64,000 nt of DNA, from positions 764,014 to 828,013 of the forward strand of contig NZ_HE978531.1 in the NCBI RefSeq assembly GCF_000311745.1, read 5' to 3'. This document shows, one piece after another, positions 8,437-17,306 of the stretch (position 1 is its first letter; every line of letters begins with the position of its first letter). Source of the DNA: Anaerococcus obesiensis ph10 (GTDB taxonomy: Bacteria; Bacillota; Clostridia; Tissierellales; Peptoniphilaceae). Both the position numbers and the translations under genes were made by a program. A model generated the notes under the pieces. That model saw nothing but the letters and a program-made list of their open reading frames with translations, did not search any database and was not told where the DNA came from.

Positions 8437-9316
8437 ATTTATCTCCACTTTCTGTTCTAAAATAATAGAAAAAAACATCTTCTAGAGTGATTTCAACGCA
8501 TTTTGCATTGTTGTCGGGATTATCTTCTGATAAAATTCTCATTTCAACATATTCTCCACTCTCTTTTACAAAACTAATCGAATCCTTAAATTTGCTTATT
8601 ACTTTATCTGCTTGATCGGATTTACAACGATAAGTCCATGCTTTATAAGAAATATTTGAACATAATTCGAAAGCACTTCCTTGTTTTATAATTTTTCCAT
8701 CTTTCATGACAAATATATGTTTTGCAATAGCTTCAATATCAGAAACTATATGGGTAGATAAAAGAACAATCTTATCCTTGGAAAGCTCTCCTATTAAATT
8801 TCTAAATTTAATTCTTTCCATTGGATCAAGTCCTGCAGTTGGCTCATCAAGTATAAGTATTTTTGGATCATTTAATAAGGCTTGAGCAATTCCAACTCTC
8901 CTTTTCATTCCACCCGATAATTTTTTCATTTTTTTTGACGAATGAATCTGCATTCCCGTAATTTCTAATAATTTTTCAATACGCACTTTAGTCAATCTTT
9001 TATTTAATCCTTTTAAAGAAGCTATATAAGAAAGATAATCTTTGACACTAAGGTTTGGATAAAAACCAAATTCTTGCGGAAGGTAGCCAATAATATTTCT
9101 ATACCTACCATCCATTTCAAATATATCCTCGCCATTATAATATATTTTTCCATCACTGGGTTTTAAAACTGTACATAAGATTCTCATAAGGGTAGTTTTT
9201 CCCGCTCCATTTGTGCCAAGAAGTCCATATAAGCCATTTTCCATTTCAATTGAAATACCATCGACTGCCACCATATTCCCAAATTTTTTTCTAACATTAT
9301 TCAAAACTAAGCTCAT
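8423..9316 (-). CDS. ABC transporter ATP-binding protein (BcrA/CcmA-like)
   Basis: 297 residues from ATG 9316, preceded by GGAGGG; the longer ORF to 9388 lies inside the upstream gene and lacks an SD. Walker A is GTNGAGKTT, the signature is LSGGMKRR, Walker B is ILILDEPTAG, and the switch His is in LLSTHIVSD. The C-terminal about 70 residues form the extension typical of exporters of the DrrA/BcrA group. It overlaps both neighbours, indicating translational coupling with the membrane protein upstream and the permease downstream. Confidence 0.92.
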   Translation of the reverse strand: MSLVLNNVRKKFGNMVAVDGISIEMENGLYGLLGTNGAGKTTLMRILCTVLKPSDGKIYYNGEDIFEMDGRYRNIIGYLPQEFGFYPNLSVKDYLSYIASLKGLNKRLTKVRIEKLLEITGMQIHSSKKMKKLSGGMKRRVGIAQALLNDPKILILDEPTAGLDPMERIKFRNLIGELSKDKIVLLSTHIVSDIEAIAKHIFVMKDGKIIKQGSAFELCSNISYKAWTYRCKSDQADKVISKFKDSISFVKESGEYVEMRILSEDNPDNNAKCVEITLEDVFFYYFRTESGDKYDKA

Positions 9317-10085
9317 TAAATTTTCCCTCCAAATATTCAGTGTTATCGTGTAAAACTTTTTGAATAAAATAAAATAATAATAAGGCACACATAATAAAGA
9401 TTAAAATCCATACTATTGGTGTTATTTTTAAATAGAGATTATCATTCAAAATTATTAACATCCATCCCATATTGGCAGCCAAACAAATAATCATTGTCAC
9501 AAATTGATTTAAATATCTTTTTCTAGAAAAAGCCATCATACAAATGATTGATGAAATCATAATCGGAAATACAAACTGCCCCAAAAGATCTACGACCAAT
9601 ATTTTTTGAATTTCTACCGCATAAATACAAAACACAGTTAAAATTCCTGTATCAATAAGTCCAAAGGCTATTAATTTAGCGGCATATACTCCTCTCAAAT
9701 CAAAAAGTGAGCTTTTTTCAATTTCCATCGATTTATTTTCAATGTTTTTCCAAAGTTCTGGAATTATAAATATTACAAAAAGTGCCGCCAAAACACTCAA
9801 TCCCCTTTGCATATAAACTATTTCTTTTGAAATAGAAAGCCAATATCCTGCAAAAAAAAGCAAAAGCATTTGTGCAAATAACCACTCTTTTTTCATAATT
9901 TGAATCTGCAAGGCAATAAATTCAATAAAGCCAATTCTATTTTCATTTTCCTCACTATTAATAAATTCTTTAGCTTTAAAAACTAATTTGTCAATTGCTT
10001 CATTGGAAGGCTTTTTTTCCTCAAATTCCCCTATATTTCTTAGTATTTTTTCCATTTTTTTATCATACTTGTCTATTTTTTTCAT
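9297..10085 (-). CDS. Membrane protein coupled to ECF sigma factor; candidate anti-sigma or ABC subunit
   Basis: 262 residues. Residues 1-65 are charged and cytoplasmic-looking (KKIDKYDKKMEKIL, then helix-rich). Then come about six hydrophobic segments, two near 70-110 and four between 135 and 250. Its start overlaps the sigma gene stop by 4 bases (ATGA) and its end overlaps the ATPase gene by 20. Position directly after an ECF sigma gene and a soluble N-terminus before TM helices fit an anti-sigma factor, but no zinc-finger (HxxxCxxC) or RsgI/RskA motif is seen. Alternatively it is the second permease of the transporter. Not assigned to a named family by me. Confidence 0.6.
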   Translation of the reverse strand: MKKIDKYDKKMEKILRNIGEFEEKKPSNEAIDKLVFKAKEFINSEENENRIGFIEFIALQIQIMKKEWLFAQMLLLFFAGYWLSISKEIVYMQRGLSVLAALFVIFIIPELWKNIENKSMEIEKSSLFDLRGVYAAKLIAFGLIDTGILTVFCIYAVEIQKILVVDLLGQFVFPIMISSIICMMAFSRKRYLNQFVTMIICLAANMGWMLIILNDNLYLKITPIVWILIFIMCALLLFYFIQKVLHDNTEYLEGKFNELSFE

Positions 10086-10609
10086 CTTTCACCTTCTACA
10101 TACTTTCTTATCATATCCTTGCCTTTCCTAAGCCTATATTTTGTTAATTCTAATGAAATGCCACAAATCTTTGCAACTTCTTTTTGTTTTCTATCAAAAA
10201 AATAATATAGAATTATTACATCCTTAATATCTGATGGCAATTTTTTAACAGCTTCTTTAACATCTAAATATTCTATTTTCCTATCAGATTCTGTAAATTC
10301 CAAAAATATATTTTCAGAAAAATCTTCAATATAAAGATCTTTATTGCTTGTCTTCTTTTTTTCATCAATACATTTATTACGAGCAATTGTATATAAATAA
10401 TTTAAAAGTTTGCCCTTATGTTTATAATGATTAATCGTTTTTAGAAAAGTTAAAAATACATCCTGTGTTATGTCCTCAGCCGTATTTATATCCAAAGCAT
10501 GATATTTGCAATAGTTAAATATATTTCCATAATATTTTCGTATTATAATTTCAAAAGCATCACTATCGCCATTTTTTGCCCTATATATCAATAAAAAATC
10601 TACGCTCAT
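10082..10609 (-). CDS. ECF-type RNA polymerase sigma factor
   Basis: 175 residues from ATG 10609 (GAGGAG about 11 bases upstream; an in-frame TTG at 10618 is too close to it). Region 2 spans about residues 8-75 with EDITQDVFLTFLK and LLNYLYTIARNKCID. Region 4 spans about residues 110-170, with AVKKLPSDIKDVIILYYF and an HTH in EVAKICGISLELTKYRLRKGKDMIRK. It directs polymerase to a small regulon and is usually held inactive by a cognate anti-sigma factor. It is the first gene of a four-gene operon with overlapping junctions. Confidence 0.9.
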   Translation of the reverse strand: MSVDFLLIYRAKNGDSDAFEIIIRKYYGNIFNYCKYHALDINTAEDITQDVFLTFLKTINHYKHKGKLLNYLYTIARNKCIDEKKKTSNKDLYIEDFSENIFLEFTESDRKIEYLDVKEAVKKLPSDIKDVIILYYFFDRKQKEVAKICGISLELTKYRLRKGKDMIRKYVEGER

Positions 10610-10769
10610 GCCTAACAATTCTCCTCAAATAAATCTTGCCCTTTGTAATGTTTAACGATCAAAAACTACAAAAAGATAGTTTAAAAATTTAATTTAAATA
10701 AATTATCCTTTAAATTCCATCTACAAGCAAAATTTTATTTTGCAAGTATTTGAAATTTTTCAAAAAAAA

Positions 10770-10797
10770 GACGATAGAATTTTAATTTTCTATCGCC
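10770..10797 (-). terminator. Terminator of the two-component system operon
   Basis: Minus strand GGCGATAGAA...TTCTATCGTC followed by T8. A near copy lies at 15229-15256. Confidence 0.75.
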
Positions 10798-10820
10798 TAG
10801 GTTATTTATCCTATTTATTT

Positions 10821-11897
10821 TTATTTTACACCCATTTCAATTTTGCAAGCTATAGGTATCTCTATAAAAAATACTGTATATTGTCCAAACTCACTTCTTA
10901 CTCTTATATCTCCTCCCGCATTATTAAGTATTTTTTTTACTATTGATAAGCCTAATCCCATTGATTCTTTATCAGTTGACCTAGCTTTATCCACTGTGTA
11001 CAATGGATTAAAAATCTTATCTAATTCTGATTTCTCTATGCCCTTTCCATTGTCTTTAAATTCTATTATAACTGTATCTGGGTTTTCTTTTGCAATTATA
11101 TCAATTTCCAATGGATTTTCTCCTCTATATTTTATAGAATTTGAAAACAGATTTTCTAATATGATTTCAAGCATCCTATCAGATAAACCTATAACTGTAC
11201 TTTCTTTTATATAATTTTTATAAAAGAAATTTTCTATTTCAATTGTAAATGATTTATTTAATTCATCTACAATTCTATCCAAAGATTCTCTAGCTCTGAT
11301 ATTATTTATTTCTTTGTCATATATACCAAATGATGAATAATCTTTTAGTTGTTTGATTCTATTATTCAATTGTTTAATCTTTTTGTTTATTATCCTTATA
11401 TATTCATCTTTTTTTTCTTGGCTATCAGCAACGCCGTCACTTATTCCATCTATATGGGCTTGTATTACAGATAAGGGAGTTGATAAGTCATGGCTTATAG
11501 ATGATATCAGCTCTTCTCTTTCTTCCTTTGCTTTATTTTCTCTTTCCCTATATGATTTTAAGGATGCTACCAATTTATTAAAATTATCCAATAATTCTCC
11601 TATTTCATCCACCCTATCATTTTCTATATATAAATCATATTCCCCTTTAGATAACTTTTTGAAATTATCTAGCAAATTATATATAGGCTTTATAATAATC
11701 TTATCGACGTAAGCTAAAAATATAGTCAATATGATGGCAATTACTATAGCAATCAAGAAAAAAATTGATGTTATGGATAATAAAATACTTTTAGGTTCTT
11801 TTTCTGGTATTCCTAAGACCAACAAAAATAAAATTGGTATTAGAATGATTGTTATGACAAATACTATTAAGTTTTTTTTAAGTGATTTAGATTTCAA
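10821..11897 (-). CDS. Sensor histidine kinase, short-loop membrane sensor
   Basis: 358 residues. TM1 is about residues 9-30 and TM2 about 39-63, with only about 8 residues (PEKEPKS region) between them, so there is no real extracellular sensor domain. Then HAMP (64-115), HisKA with SISHDLSTPL (phospho-acceptor His136) and HATPase_c with NLFSNSIKY, DNGKGI and GLGLSIVKKI. A loop this short is typical of intramembrane-sensing kinases that watch an ABC transporter or envelope stress. TTG 11897 is the only start compatible with TM1; it overlaps the regulator gene by 11 bases. Confidence 0.88.
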   Translation of the reverse strand: MKSKSLKKNLIVFVITIILIPILFLLVLGIPEKEPKSILLSITSIFFLIAIVIAIILTIFLAYVDKIIIKPIYNLLDNFKKLSKGEYDLYIENDRVDEIGELLDNFNKLVASLKSYRERENKAKEEREELISSISHDLSTPLSVIQAHIDGISDGVADSQEKKDEYIRIINKKIKQLNNRIKQLKDYSSFGIYDKEINNIRARESLDRIVDELNKSFTIEIENFFYKNYIKESTVIGLSDRMLEIILENLFSNSIKYRGENPLEIDIIAKENPDTVIIEFKDNGKGIEKSELDKIFNPLYTVDKARSTDKESMGLGLSIVKKILNNAGGDIRVRSEFGQYTVFFIEIPIACKIEMGVK

Positions 11898-12567
11898 ATT
11901 TATAACCTACTCCCCAAACTGTTAATATATATTTTGGATTCTTTGGATTATCTTCGATTTTTTGACGGAGTCTGTTTATAGTAACGGTTACAGTATTTAA
12001 ATCTCCATAACTATCGAAGCCCCAGATTCTCTCATATAGTTGTTCTCGACTAAAAACTTGTCTTGGATTTTTAGATAAAAATATCAAAAGTTCAAATTCA
12101 TTTCTACTTAAATCAAGATCTCTACCATCTTTTTCTACCTTATATTCTTTAGTATATATTCTGATATTTTCTAGGTCTATTATTTCAAGATTTTCCTTAT
12201 TAAAAACTTGGCTTCTTCTAAGTTGAGCATTAACTCTTGCAAGTAATTCTCTTGGCCTAAAGGGTTTGGTAATATAATCATCAGCTCCAAGATCAAGTCC
12301 CTTTACCTTATCAAATTCATCAATTTTTGCTGACAAAATCAAAATCGGTATTGTAGATTTTATTCTTATATTTTGGCAGATTTCATAACCATTCATACCT
12401 GGAAGCATTAAATCTAATATTACCAAGGACGGCTTAAATTTATCAAAAATTTCTATTGCCTTATCACCTTCTGTACAAATTTCTACCTCATATAGCTCTT
12501 TTTCTAGATAATCTTTTATTATATTTGCCAAGTCAAGTTCATCTTCTACGATTAAAATTCTACTCAT
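11887..12567 (-). CDS. OmpR/PhoB-family response regulator
   Basis: 226 residues. Receiver domain 1-120 with EDE at 8-10, phospho-acceptor Asp52 (VILDLMLPG), switch Ser/Thr in LILSAK and Lys in DYITKPF. Winged-helix DNA-binding domain about 125-226 with LSRNEFELL and VTVTINRLRQKIEDNP. Partner of the overlapping kinase. ABC transporter genes lie directly upstream with only 11 bases before this gene, so it probably regulates that transporter operon. Confidence 0.92.
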   Translation of the reverse strand: MSRILIVEDELDLANIIKDYLEKELYEVEICTEGDKAIEIFDKFKPSLVILDLMLPGMNGYEICQNIRIKSTIPILILSAKIDEFDKVKGLDLGADDYITKPFRPRELLARVNAQLRRSQVFNKENLEIIDLENIRIYTKEYKVEKDGRDLDLSRNEFELLIFLSKNPRQVFSREQLYERIWGFDSYGDLNTVTVTINRLRQKIEDNPKNPKYILTVWGVGYKFEI

Positions 12568-12578
12568 CCTATCCTCTC

Positions 12579-13346
12579 CTATTTTAATATTTCTACCCTT
12601 TTAAAATAGGAAATATTGACAAAATATAAGATTAATATACCTATTAAAGATATTGCAATATACAAGCTAAGTTCAATACCAAATTCCCCTTTTATTAAAA
12701 GAGATGGTATTTTATAAACATGTCTTACTAAAAATAAATATTTTAATTTTTCAGGACCTATTAAGCTTAGAATATAATATAAAAATCCCATTCCCATAAC
12801 ACTTGAAGCATTTTTTAAAACAAGACCAGCATATACAATAAACATAGCTAAACATATTAGTGGCAAGATAATAGAAATTTCACTAAAAAATACACTAACA
12901 AAGCCTCTTATTCCCTCTAACTTTACTCCTCCAAGCAAAATAGCTTTTCTATCGGAAATCAAAACTGTTCCATCATTAAGCATTATTTTACCAACTAGAA
13001 AAGATGACATTATATCAATAATCACTAAGGCTATTAGCCACATGATTATAGTTAATATTTTTGCTTTTATTAAATTTTTTCGATCTCCATTTATCATTAT
13101 TGATAATTTGATAAGACCTTTTTCAAACTCTATAGCTGTTAAGTCTGATGATATATAAATCACAAATAAGACTAAAAACAAAACTGTATCCGGAACTGAA
13201 ACTAAGGGAAATGACATCCAATTCATATCCGTATGAATAAATTGATTCGCTTTTACTATATGAGAAATTAAAATTATTAGAAAAAATAGATAATAAAACT
13301 TATTTTTCCTTTGTTTATATAACTCAAAATCTATAAATTTTTTCAT
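12579..13346 (-). CDS. Lantibiotic-immunity-type ABC transporter permease (second subunit)
   Basis: 255 residues with six hydrophobic segments. The N-terminus FIDFELYKQRKNKFYYL precedes TM1, the pattern of ABC-2 lantibiotic permeases (LanE/LanG, CprB/CprC-like). It has no obvious active-site motif. It follows the first permease by 8 bases and is followed closely by the response regulator gene. The ATPase plus two unequal small permeases is the LanFEG architecture, which expels cationic peptides from the membrane. The specific peptide is unknown. Confidence 0.75.
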   Translation of the reverse strand: MKKFIDFELYKQRKNKFYYLFFLIILISHIVKANQFIHTDMNWMSFPLVSVPDTVLFLVLFVIYISSDLTAIEFEKGLIKLSIMINGDRKNLIKAKILTIIMWLIALVIIDIMSSFLVGKIMLNDGTVLISDRKAILLGGVKLEGIRGFVSVFFSEISIILPLICLAMFIVYAGLVLKNASSVMGMGFLYYILSLIGPEKLKYLFLVRHVYKIPSLLIKGEFGIELSLYIAISLIGILILYFVNISYFKRVEILK

Positions 13347-13354
13347 ATCTCACC

Positions 13355-14080
13355 CTAATATAAAATATCTTTCTTTTCTAAATAAATATTGCTTATTATT
13401 AAAAATAAAGCTAATAATATCCCGCTTGCTAATATTAGAATATTAAATTCATTAGCTGATACATTTTTTATCATTGTAAATTTTTCTCCCATACTTGTAT
13501 TAAAGAAAAATATAAGACCAACAATAGAAATGATATTTGCTAGGCTTACATTTTCTATAAATAATCCTATTGACATACTTAATAAGCCGTAGGTAATTGT
13601 TGGTAAAAGAATCCTCCCATAAGTTAAGAATGTATAGATTAAATCACTAGCTTTTGTAAATCCTGGTCTTATTAAAGATAAATCACTCATGTTTTTAAAA
13701 TATAGTATTCCAAATAAATAGGACAAAAGAATAAAAATTGTAGTTGCCATTATGCAAAATATAATAAAGGCGATTTGTTTGCTGACTAAATTTTTAATTC
13801 TTGACGGTTCTTTCAATATGCTCAATTTCATTGTGCCTGCTACTAGGTCCTTTGTTACTAAGGCATTTGCTAAAATTGGTATGAAAAATATTAATATTTG
13901 CATATAAATATCTAAAAGGCTAGCAGGAAAGGTATAAAAACTATCAATATTCCAAACACCTTCTTTTGGATCATACATGGTAATATTCATCCAAATTAAG
14001 AGTCCAGCTGATAATAAAAATACATATCCTATCTTTAATTTTATGATTTTCTCTAATTCATTAATAATTAATGCTTTCAT
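13355..14080 (-). CDS. Lantibiotic-immunity-type ABC transporter permease (first subunit)
   Basis: 241 residues from ATG 14080 (AGGTGG upstream; the in-frame GTG 14089 overlaps that SD). The N-terminus MKALIINELEKIIKLKIGY before TM1 is the start pattern of MutE/EpiE-type permeases. Six TM segments follow. It overlaps the end of the ATPase gene by 20 bases, indicating translational coupling. With the second permease it would form the membrane channel of a LanFEG/CprABC-like exporter. Confidence 0.78.
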   Translation of the reverse strand: MKALIINELEKIIKLKIGYVFLLSAGLLIWMNITMYDPKEGVWNIDSFYTFPASLLDIYMQILIFFIPILANALVTKDLVAGTMKLSILKEPSRIKNLVSKQIAFIIFCIMATTIFILLSYLFGILYFKNMSDLSLIRPGFTKASDLIYTFLTYGRILLPTITYGLLSMSIGLFIENVSLANIISIVGLIFFFNTSMGEKFTMIKNVSANEFNILILASGILLALFLIISNIYLEKKDILY

Positions 14081-14804
14081 TTTTCCCACCTACTTTATCA
14101 AAGAACAGTTCTTCAAGATTAGATACATTATTTCCTGAAACTAATTTTTTTACATCACCTTCTATACATAATTTTCCGTCATGTAAAATTCCAACTCTAT
14201 TGCAAATACCTTCCATTTCATGGAGAAGATGGGATGAGATTATAAAAGTTTTATTAGAAGTTTTTGCCAAAGATACTATAAGTTCGTTTATATCCCTCAT
14301 ACCATACGGATCTAGTACATTAGTAGGCTCATCTAAAATTATTAAATATGGATTTCCTAATAAGGCATTAGCAATGCCAAGTCTTTGTTTCATACCCATG
14401 GAGTATGAAGCAAATTTATCTTTGCTCCTATCTTTTAGACCTACTAATTCAAGTAATTTATCAATATCTTTATCACTAGTGCCATCAATTAGTTTTGCCA
14501 TCAATTTTAAATTTTCATATCCAGATAGATTTTCATAAAACTTAGGAGATTCTACCATAGCACCTATATTTTTAATTGCTTGATCTCTATTTTTTATTAC
14601 AGACTTTTCATTTATTAAAATTTCTCCAGAATCAGACCTAATTAATGATGTAATCATTCTAATAGTAGTTGTTTTCCCCTCTCCATTTGCTCCAAGAAAA
14701 CCATAAACATCTCCTTTAAACACAGTCATATTCAAATTATTTATAATCTTTCTTTTACCATAAGATTTAAATAAATTTTTTATTTCAAGTACTTTTTCGG
14801 ACAT
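14061..14804 (-). CDS. ABC transporter ATP-binding protein, LanF/BcrA type
   Basis: 247 residues from ATG 14804 with GGAGGAAATT just upstream; the ORF reaches 14849 but no SD supports that start. Walker A GANGEGKTT, signature YSMGMKQR (Met-Gly in place of Gly-Gly, common in this branch), Walker B LIILDEPT, and H-switch ISSHLLHEME. The Q-loop side carries GAMVESPKFYENLSG, characteristic of the bacitracin/lantibiotic group. First gene of a five-gene operon: ATPase, two permeases, response regulator, kinase. Likely self-protection against peptide antibiotics. Confidence 0.9.
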   Translation of the reverse strand: MSEKVLEIKNLFKSYGKRKIINNLNMTVFKGDVYGFLGANGEGKTTTIRMITSLIRSDSGEILINEKSVIKNRDQAIKNIGAMVESPKFYENLSGYENLKLMAKLIDGTSDKDIDKLLELVGLKDRSKDKFASYSMGMKQRLGIANALLGNPYLIILDEPTNVLDPYGMRDINELIVSLAKTSNKTFIISSHLLHEMEGICNRVGILHDGKLCIEGDVKKLVSGNNVSNLEELFFDKVGGKNESINY

Positions 14805-15012
14805 AATTTCCTCCTTTGATGATTCTATTATAAGAGGTAAATATAACAAAACTATAAAAATAACATAATTTTTAACTAATTTTTGAATAACAATCAGTAA
14901 TATTATTTTAATTGGTCTTTTAATTTCATATTAATGATACGAAACTAGTACCACAATCTTCGCAAGCCCTAGCATTGCAATGGCATTATTACAAGTCCTG
15001 CTATTGTTATTC

Positions 15013-15129
15013 TTAATAAAAAGATTTGGTTATTTTATTTAAATTGTTTGTATTACCATCTTCTAATCCTGCACCAATTGCAGTTACAAGTGTCTTTAAC
15101 ACTCCAACTCCAGCTGTAAAAAATTCCAT
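15013..15129 (-). CDS. Maff2-like small peptide, probably truncated mobile-element gene
   Basis: 38 codons from ATG 15129 with AAGGA 6 bases upstream. The first 22 residues (MEFFTAGVGVLKTLVTAIGA, then GL) resemble, from memory, the N-terminus of Maff2-family proteins of about 70 residues encoded in conjugation modules of Tn1549-like elements. After residue 22 the sequence turns polar (EDGNTNNLNK) and stops, so the second membrane half is missing. Too short for standard ORF callers. Alternative: a small membrane-active peptide in its own right, since the SD is good and it lies next to a peptide-resistance operon. Confidence 0.5.
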   Translation of the reverse strand: MEFFTAGVGVLKTLVTAIGAGLEDGNTNNLNKITKSFY

Positions 15130-15228
15130 ATTATTCCTTCTCGTTTTCTTTCTTATTTTCTATTTTGTTAAATGATTTAACTATAAAATTCTTGTAGACC
15201 TTATTTCCTAATTTTCAGTATAAAAAAA

Positions 15229-15256
15229 GACGATATAGTTTTTAATTTCTATCGCC
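15229..15256 (-). terminator. Second copy of the kinase-gene terminator
   Basis: AAAAAAAGACGATA ... CTATCGCC, the same 35-base unit as at 10763-10797 with about five differences. It sits directly upstream of the Maff2-like gene. Confidence 0.6.
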
Positions 15257-15337
15257 AGTGATTATCTAATATTTATTTTTCTTTAAACTGATTCTATTGT
15301 ATAGCTTAATAATTCTATTAATCCAATTATAAAAATT

Positions 15338-15366
15338 AAACTGGGATTCATTACAAACCCCAGTTT
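15338..15366 (-). terminator. Terminator of lysS
   Basis: AAACTGGG (15338-15345) pairs with CCCAGTTT (15359-15366); on the minus strand it is followed by AATTTTT. Confidence 0.75.
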
Positions 15367-15384
15367 CATAATTAGCGTGTTCTT

Positions 15385-17298
15385 TTAATATAATTTTGAT
15401 CCTGCTGGAATATTATTATCCAACATTATTAAGTTAAGTTTTTCTTCTCCGTCGTACTCACAAATTGCAGATATAATCATACCTTCTGAGTCGATTCCCA
15501 TCATCTTGCGAGGAGGAAGATTACAGATAGCAAGTAGTGTCTTTCCAATTAAGCTCTCTGCACTGTAATATTCCTTAATACCAGATAAAATAACTCTTTC
15601 TTTTTCAGAACCATCATCTAATGTAAATTTCAAAAGTTTTTTTGACTTTGGAACTTCTTCGCAGTTCTTAACTTTTACAACTCTAAAATCAGATTTTGAG
15701 AAAGTTTCAAAATCAACCATATCTTCAAATAATGGTTCAACTTTCACTTTTGAAAAGTCGATTTTTTCTGTCGTAAGTTTGTCGTAAGTTTCGTAAGTTT
15801 CTTTTGATGAATCGCTATTTTCTGCCTTTTCTAAGCCTATTGGCTTCATTGTTGGGAAAAGTAATACGTCTCTTATTGAACGTTGACCTGTTAATATCAT
15901 TATTAATCTGTCAATTCCAATTCCAAGTCCACCTGTTGGAGGCATTCCTACTTCAAGAGCATTTACAAAATCGTAATCCATCATGTGTGCTTCATCATCG
16001 CCTGATTCTCTTTTTGCAACTTGATCTAAAAATCTTTGTTTTTGATCAACTGCATCGTTTAATTCTGAGAAGGCATTTGCAATTTCTGCTCCGTTTACAA
16101 AAGCTTCAAACCTATAAGTTAAGCTTTCGTCATCATTTTTTCTTTTTGCAAGTGGAGATATTTCTACTGGATAATCAATTACAAATGTAGGTTGAATTAA
16201 TTTATCTTCAACGAATTCATCGAAAAATTCTGCAATTATTTCGCCTCTTGTTGATTTTACTTCTACATTTTTTTCTTTAGCAATTTTTACTGCATCTTCG
16301 TATTCTGTAATTTCATTAAAATCTACTCCAGAATATTCTTTTACAGCATCAATCATAGAAATTCTTCTCCAAGGAGTTTTTAATTCAATTTCTTTGCCAT
16401 CAAATTCTACAAGGGTAGTTCCTTTTACTTTGTTTGCTACTTCTTCTACCATTGTTTCTGTAATTTCCATCATGTCTTCAAAATCGCCATAGGCTTGATA
16501 TAATTCCATTGTTGTAAATTCTGGATTATGAGTTGCATCCATGCCTTCGTTTCTAAACATTCTACCTATTTCATAAACCTTATCGAATCCACCAACAATT
16601 AATCTTTTTAAATAAAGCTCTGATGCAATTCTTAAATACATTCCAATATCCAAACTATTGTGGTGGGTTATAAATGGTCTTGCACTTGCTCCACCTGCAA
16701 TTGTATTTAATATTGGTGTTTCAACTTCCAAAAATCCTCTATTCTCTAAAAATTTTCTAATTTCAGATATTATTTTACTTCTAAGTACAAAAACATCTTT
16801 TACTTCTGGATTTACAATTAAATCTACATATCTTTGCCTGTATCTTATATCAGGATCTTTTAGTCCATGCCATTTTTCTGGTAAAATTTGCAAAGATTTT
16901 GTCAAAAGATCTGCGTGTTCTGTTTCTATAGAAATTTCGCCTTGATTTGTTTTGAAAACTTTTCCTTCTATTCCTATTATATCTCCAATATCATATCCTT
17001 TTGTTTCTTTGAAATTATCTCCCATGATATTTTTACGGTTTACAACTTGAATTTGTCCAAGAGAATCTTGAACATCCATAAAGCTCATATTTCCATGGCC
17101 ACGTCTTGCCATAATTCTTCCAGCAACTCTTACGATTTTTCCTTCAAATTCTTCAAAATTATCTTTTATATCTTCGGATAAGCTTCTATTTCTAAAATTT
17201 ACAATAGCGTGAGGGTTTTTTCCTTCAGCTTTTAATTTTTCAAGCTTTTCCCTCCTAATTTGAAGCATTTCATTAAGATCTTGATTTTTATTAGCCAT
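15385..17298 (-). CDS. lysS: Lysyl-tRNA synthetase (class II) with C-terminal tRNA-binding domain
   Basis: 637 residues, about 140 longer than a usual bacterial LysRS. Residues about 60-150 are the anticodon-binding OB fold ([17 protein letters not shown]). The class II core (about 170-495) contains [30 protein letters not shown] (motif 2 region [17 protein letters not shown]) and motif 3 [11 protein letters not shown]. Residues about 530-637 form a second OB fold of the EMAP-II/Trbp111 type ([40 protein letters not shown]), as normally found at the C-terminus of MetRS. It charges tRNA-Lys; the extra domain should raise tRNA affinity. Last gene of a greA-lysS operon. Confidence 0.95.
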   Translation of the reverse strand: MANKNQDLNEMLQIRREKLEKLKAEGKNPHAIVNFRNRSLSEDIKDNFEEFEGKIVRVAGRIMARRGHGNMSFMDVQDSLGQIQVVNRKNIMGDNFKETKGYDIGDIIGIEGKVFKTNQGEISIETEHADLLTKSLQILPEKWHGLKDPDIRYRQRYVDLIVNPEVKDVFVLRSKIISEIRKFLENRGFLEVETPILNTIAGGASARPFITHHNSLDIGMYLRIASELYLKRLIVGGFDKVYEIGRMFRNEGMDATHNPEFTTMELYQAYGDFEDMMEITETMVEEVANKVKGTTLVEFDGKEIELKTPWRRISMIDAVKEYSGVDFNEITEYEDAVKIAKEKNVEVKSTRGEIIAEFFDEFVEDKLIQPTFVIDYPVEISPLAKRKNDDESLTYRFEAFVNGAEIANAFSELNDAVDQKQRFLDQVAKRESGDDEAHMMDYDFVNALEVGMPPTGGLGIGIDRLIMILTGQRSIRDVLLFPTMKPIGLEKAENSDSSKETYETYDKLTTEKIDFSKVKVEPLFEDMVDFETFSKSDFRVVKVKNCEEVPKSKKLLKFTLDDGSEKERVILSGIKEYYSAESLIGKTLLAICNLPPRKMMGIDSEGMIISAICEYDGEEKLNLIMLDNNIPAGSKLY

Positions 17299-17306
17299 AT
17301 TTACTC

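Larger units (their letters stand above)
14850..15384. other. Intergenic scar between the peptide-resistance module and lysS
   Basis: This 535-base stretch has no full-length gene. From right to left it holds the lysS terminator, a second terminator copied from the kinase gene at 10.77 kb, a 38-codon Maff2-like gene, and about 150 bases with several stop-broken frames. The part near 14.93-15.0 kb is richer in GC than its surroundings. It reads as the residue of a removed mobile element. Confidence 0.5.

Noticed and set aside
14935-15000. Cys-rich minus-strand frame (CHCNARACEDCGTSF) next to the Maff2-like gene, possible zinc-ribbon or peptide precursor
   Set aside because: Only about 20 codons between stops, no start codon or SD. 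Treated as debris of the scar.
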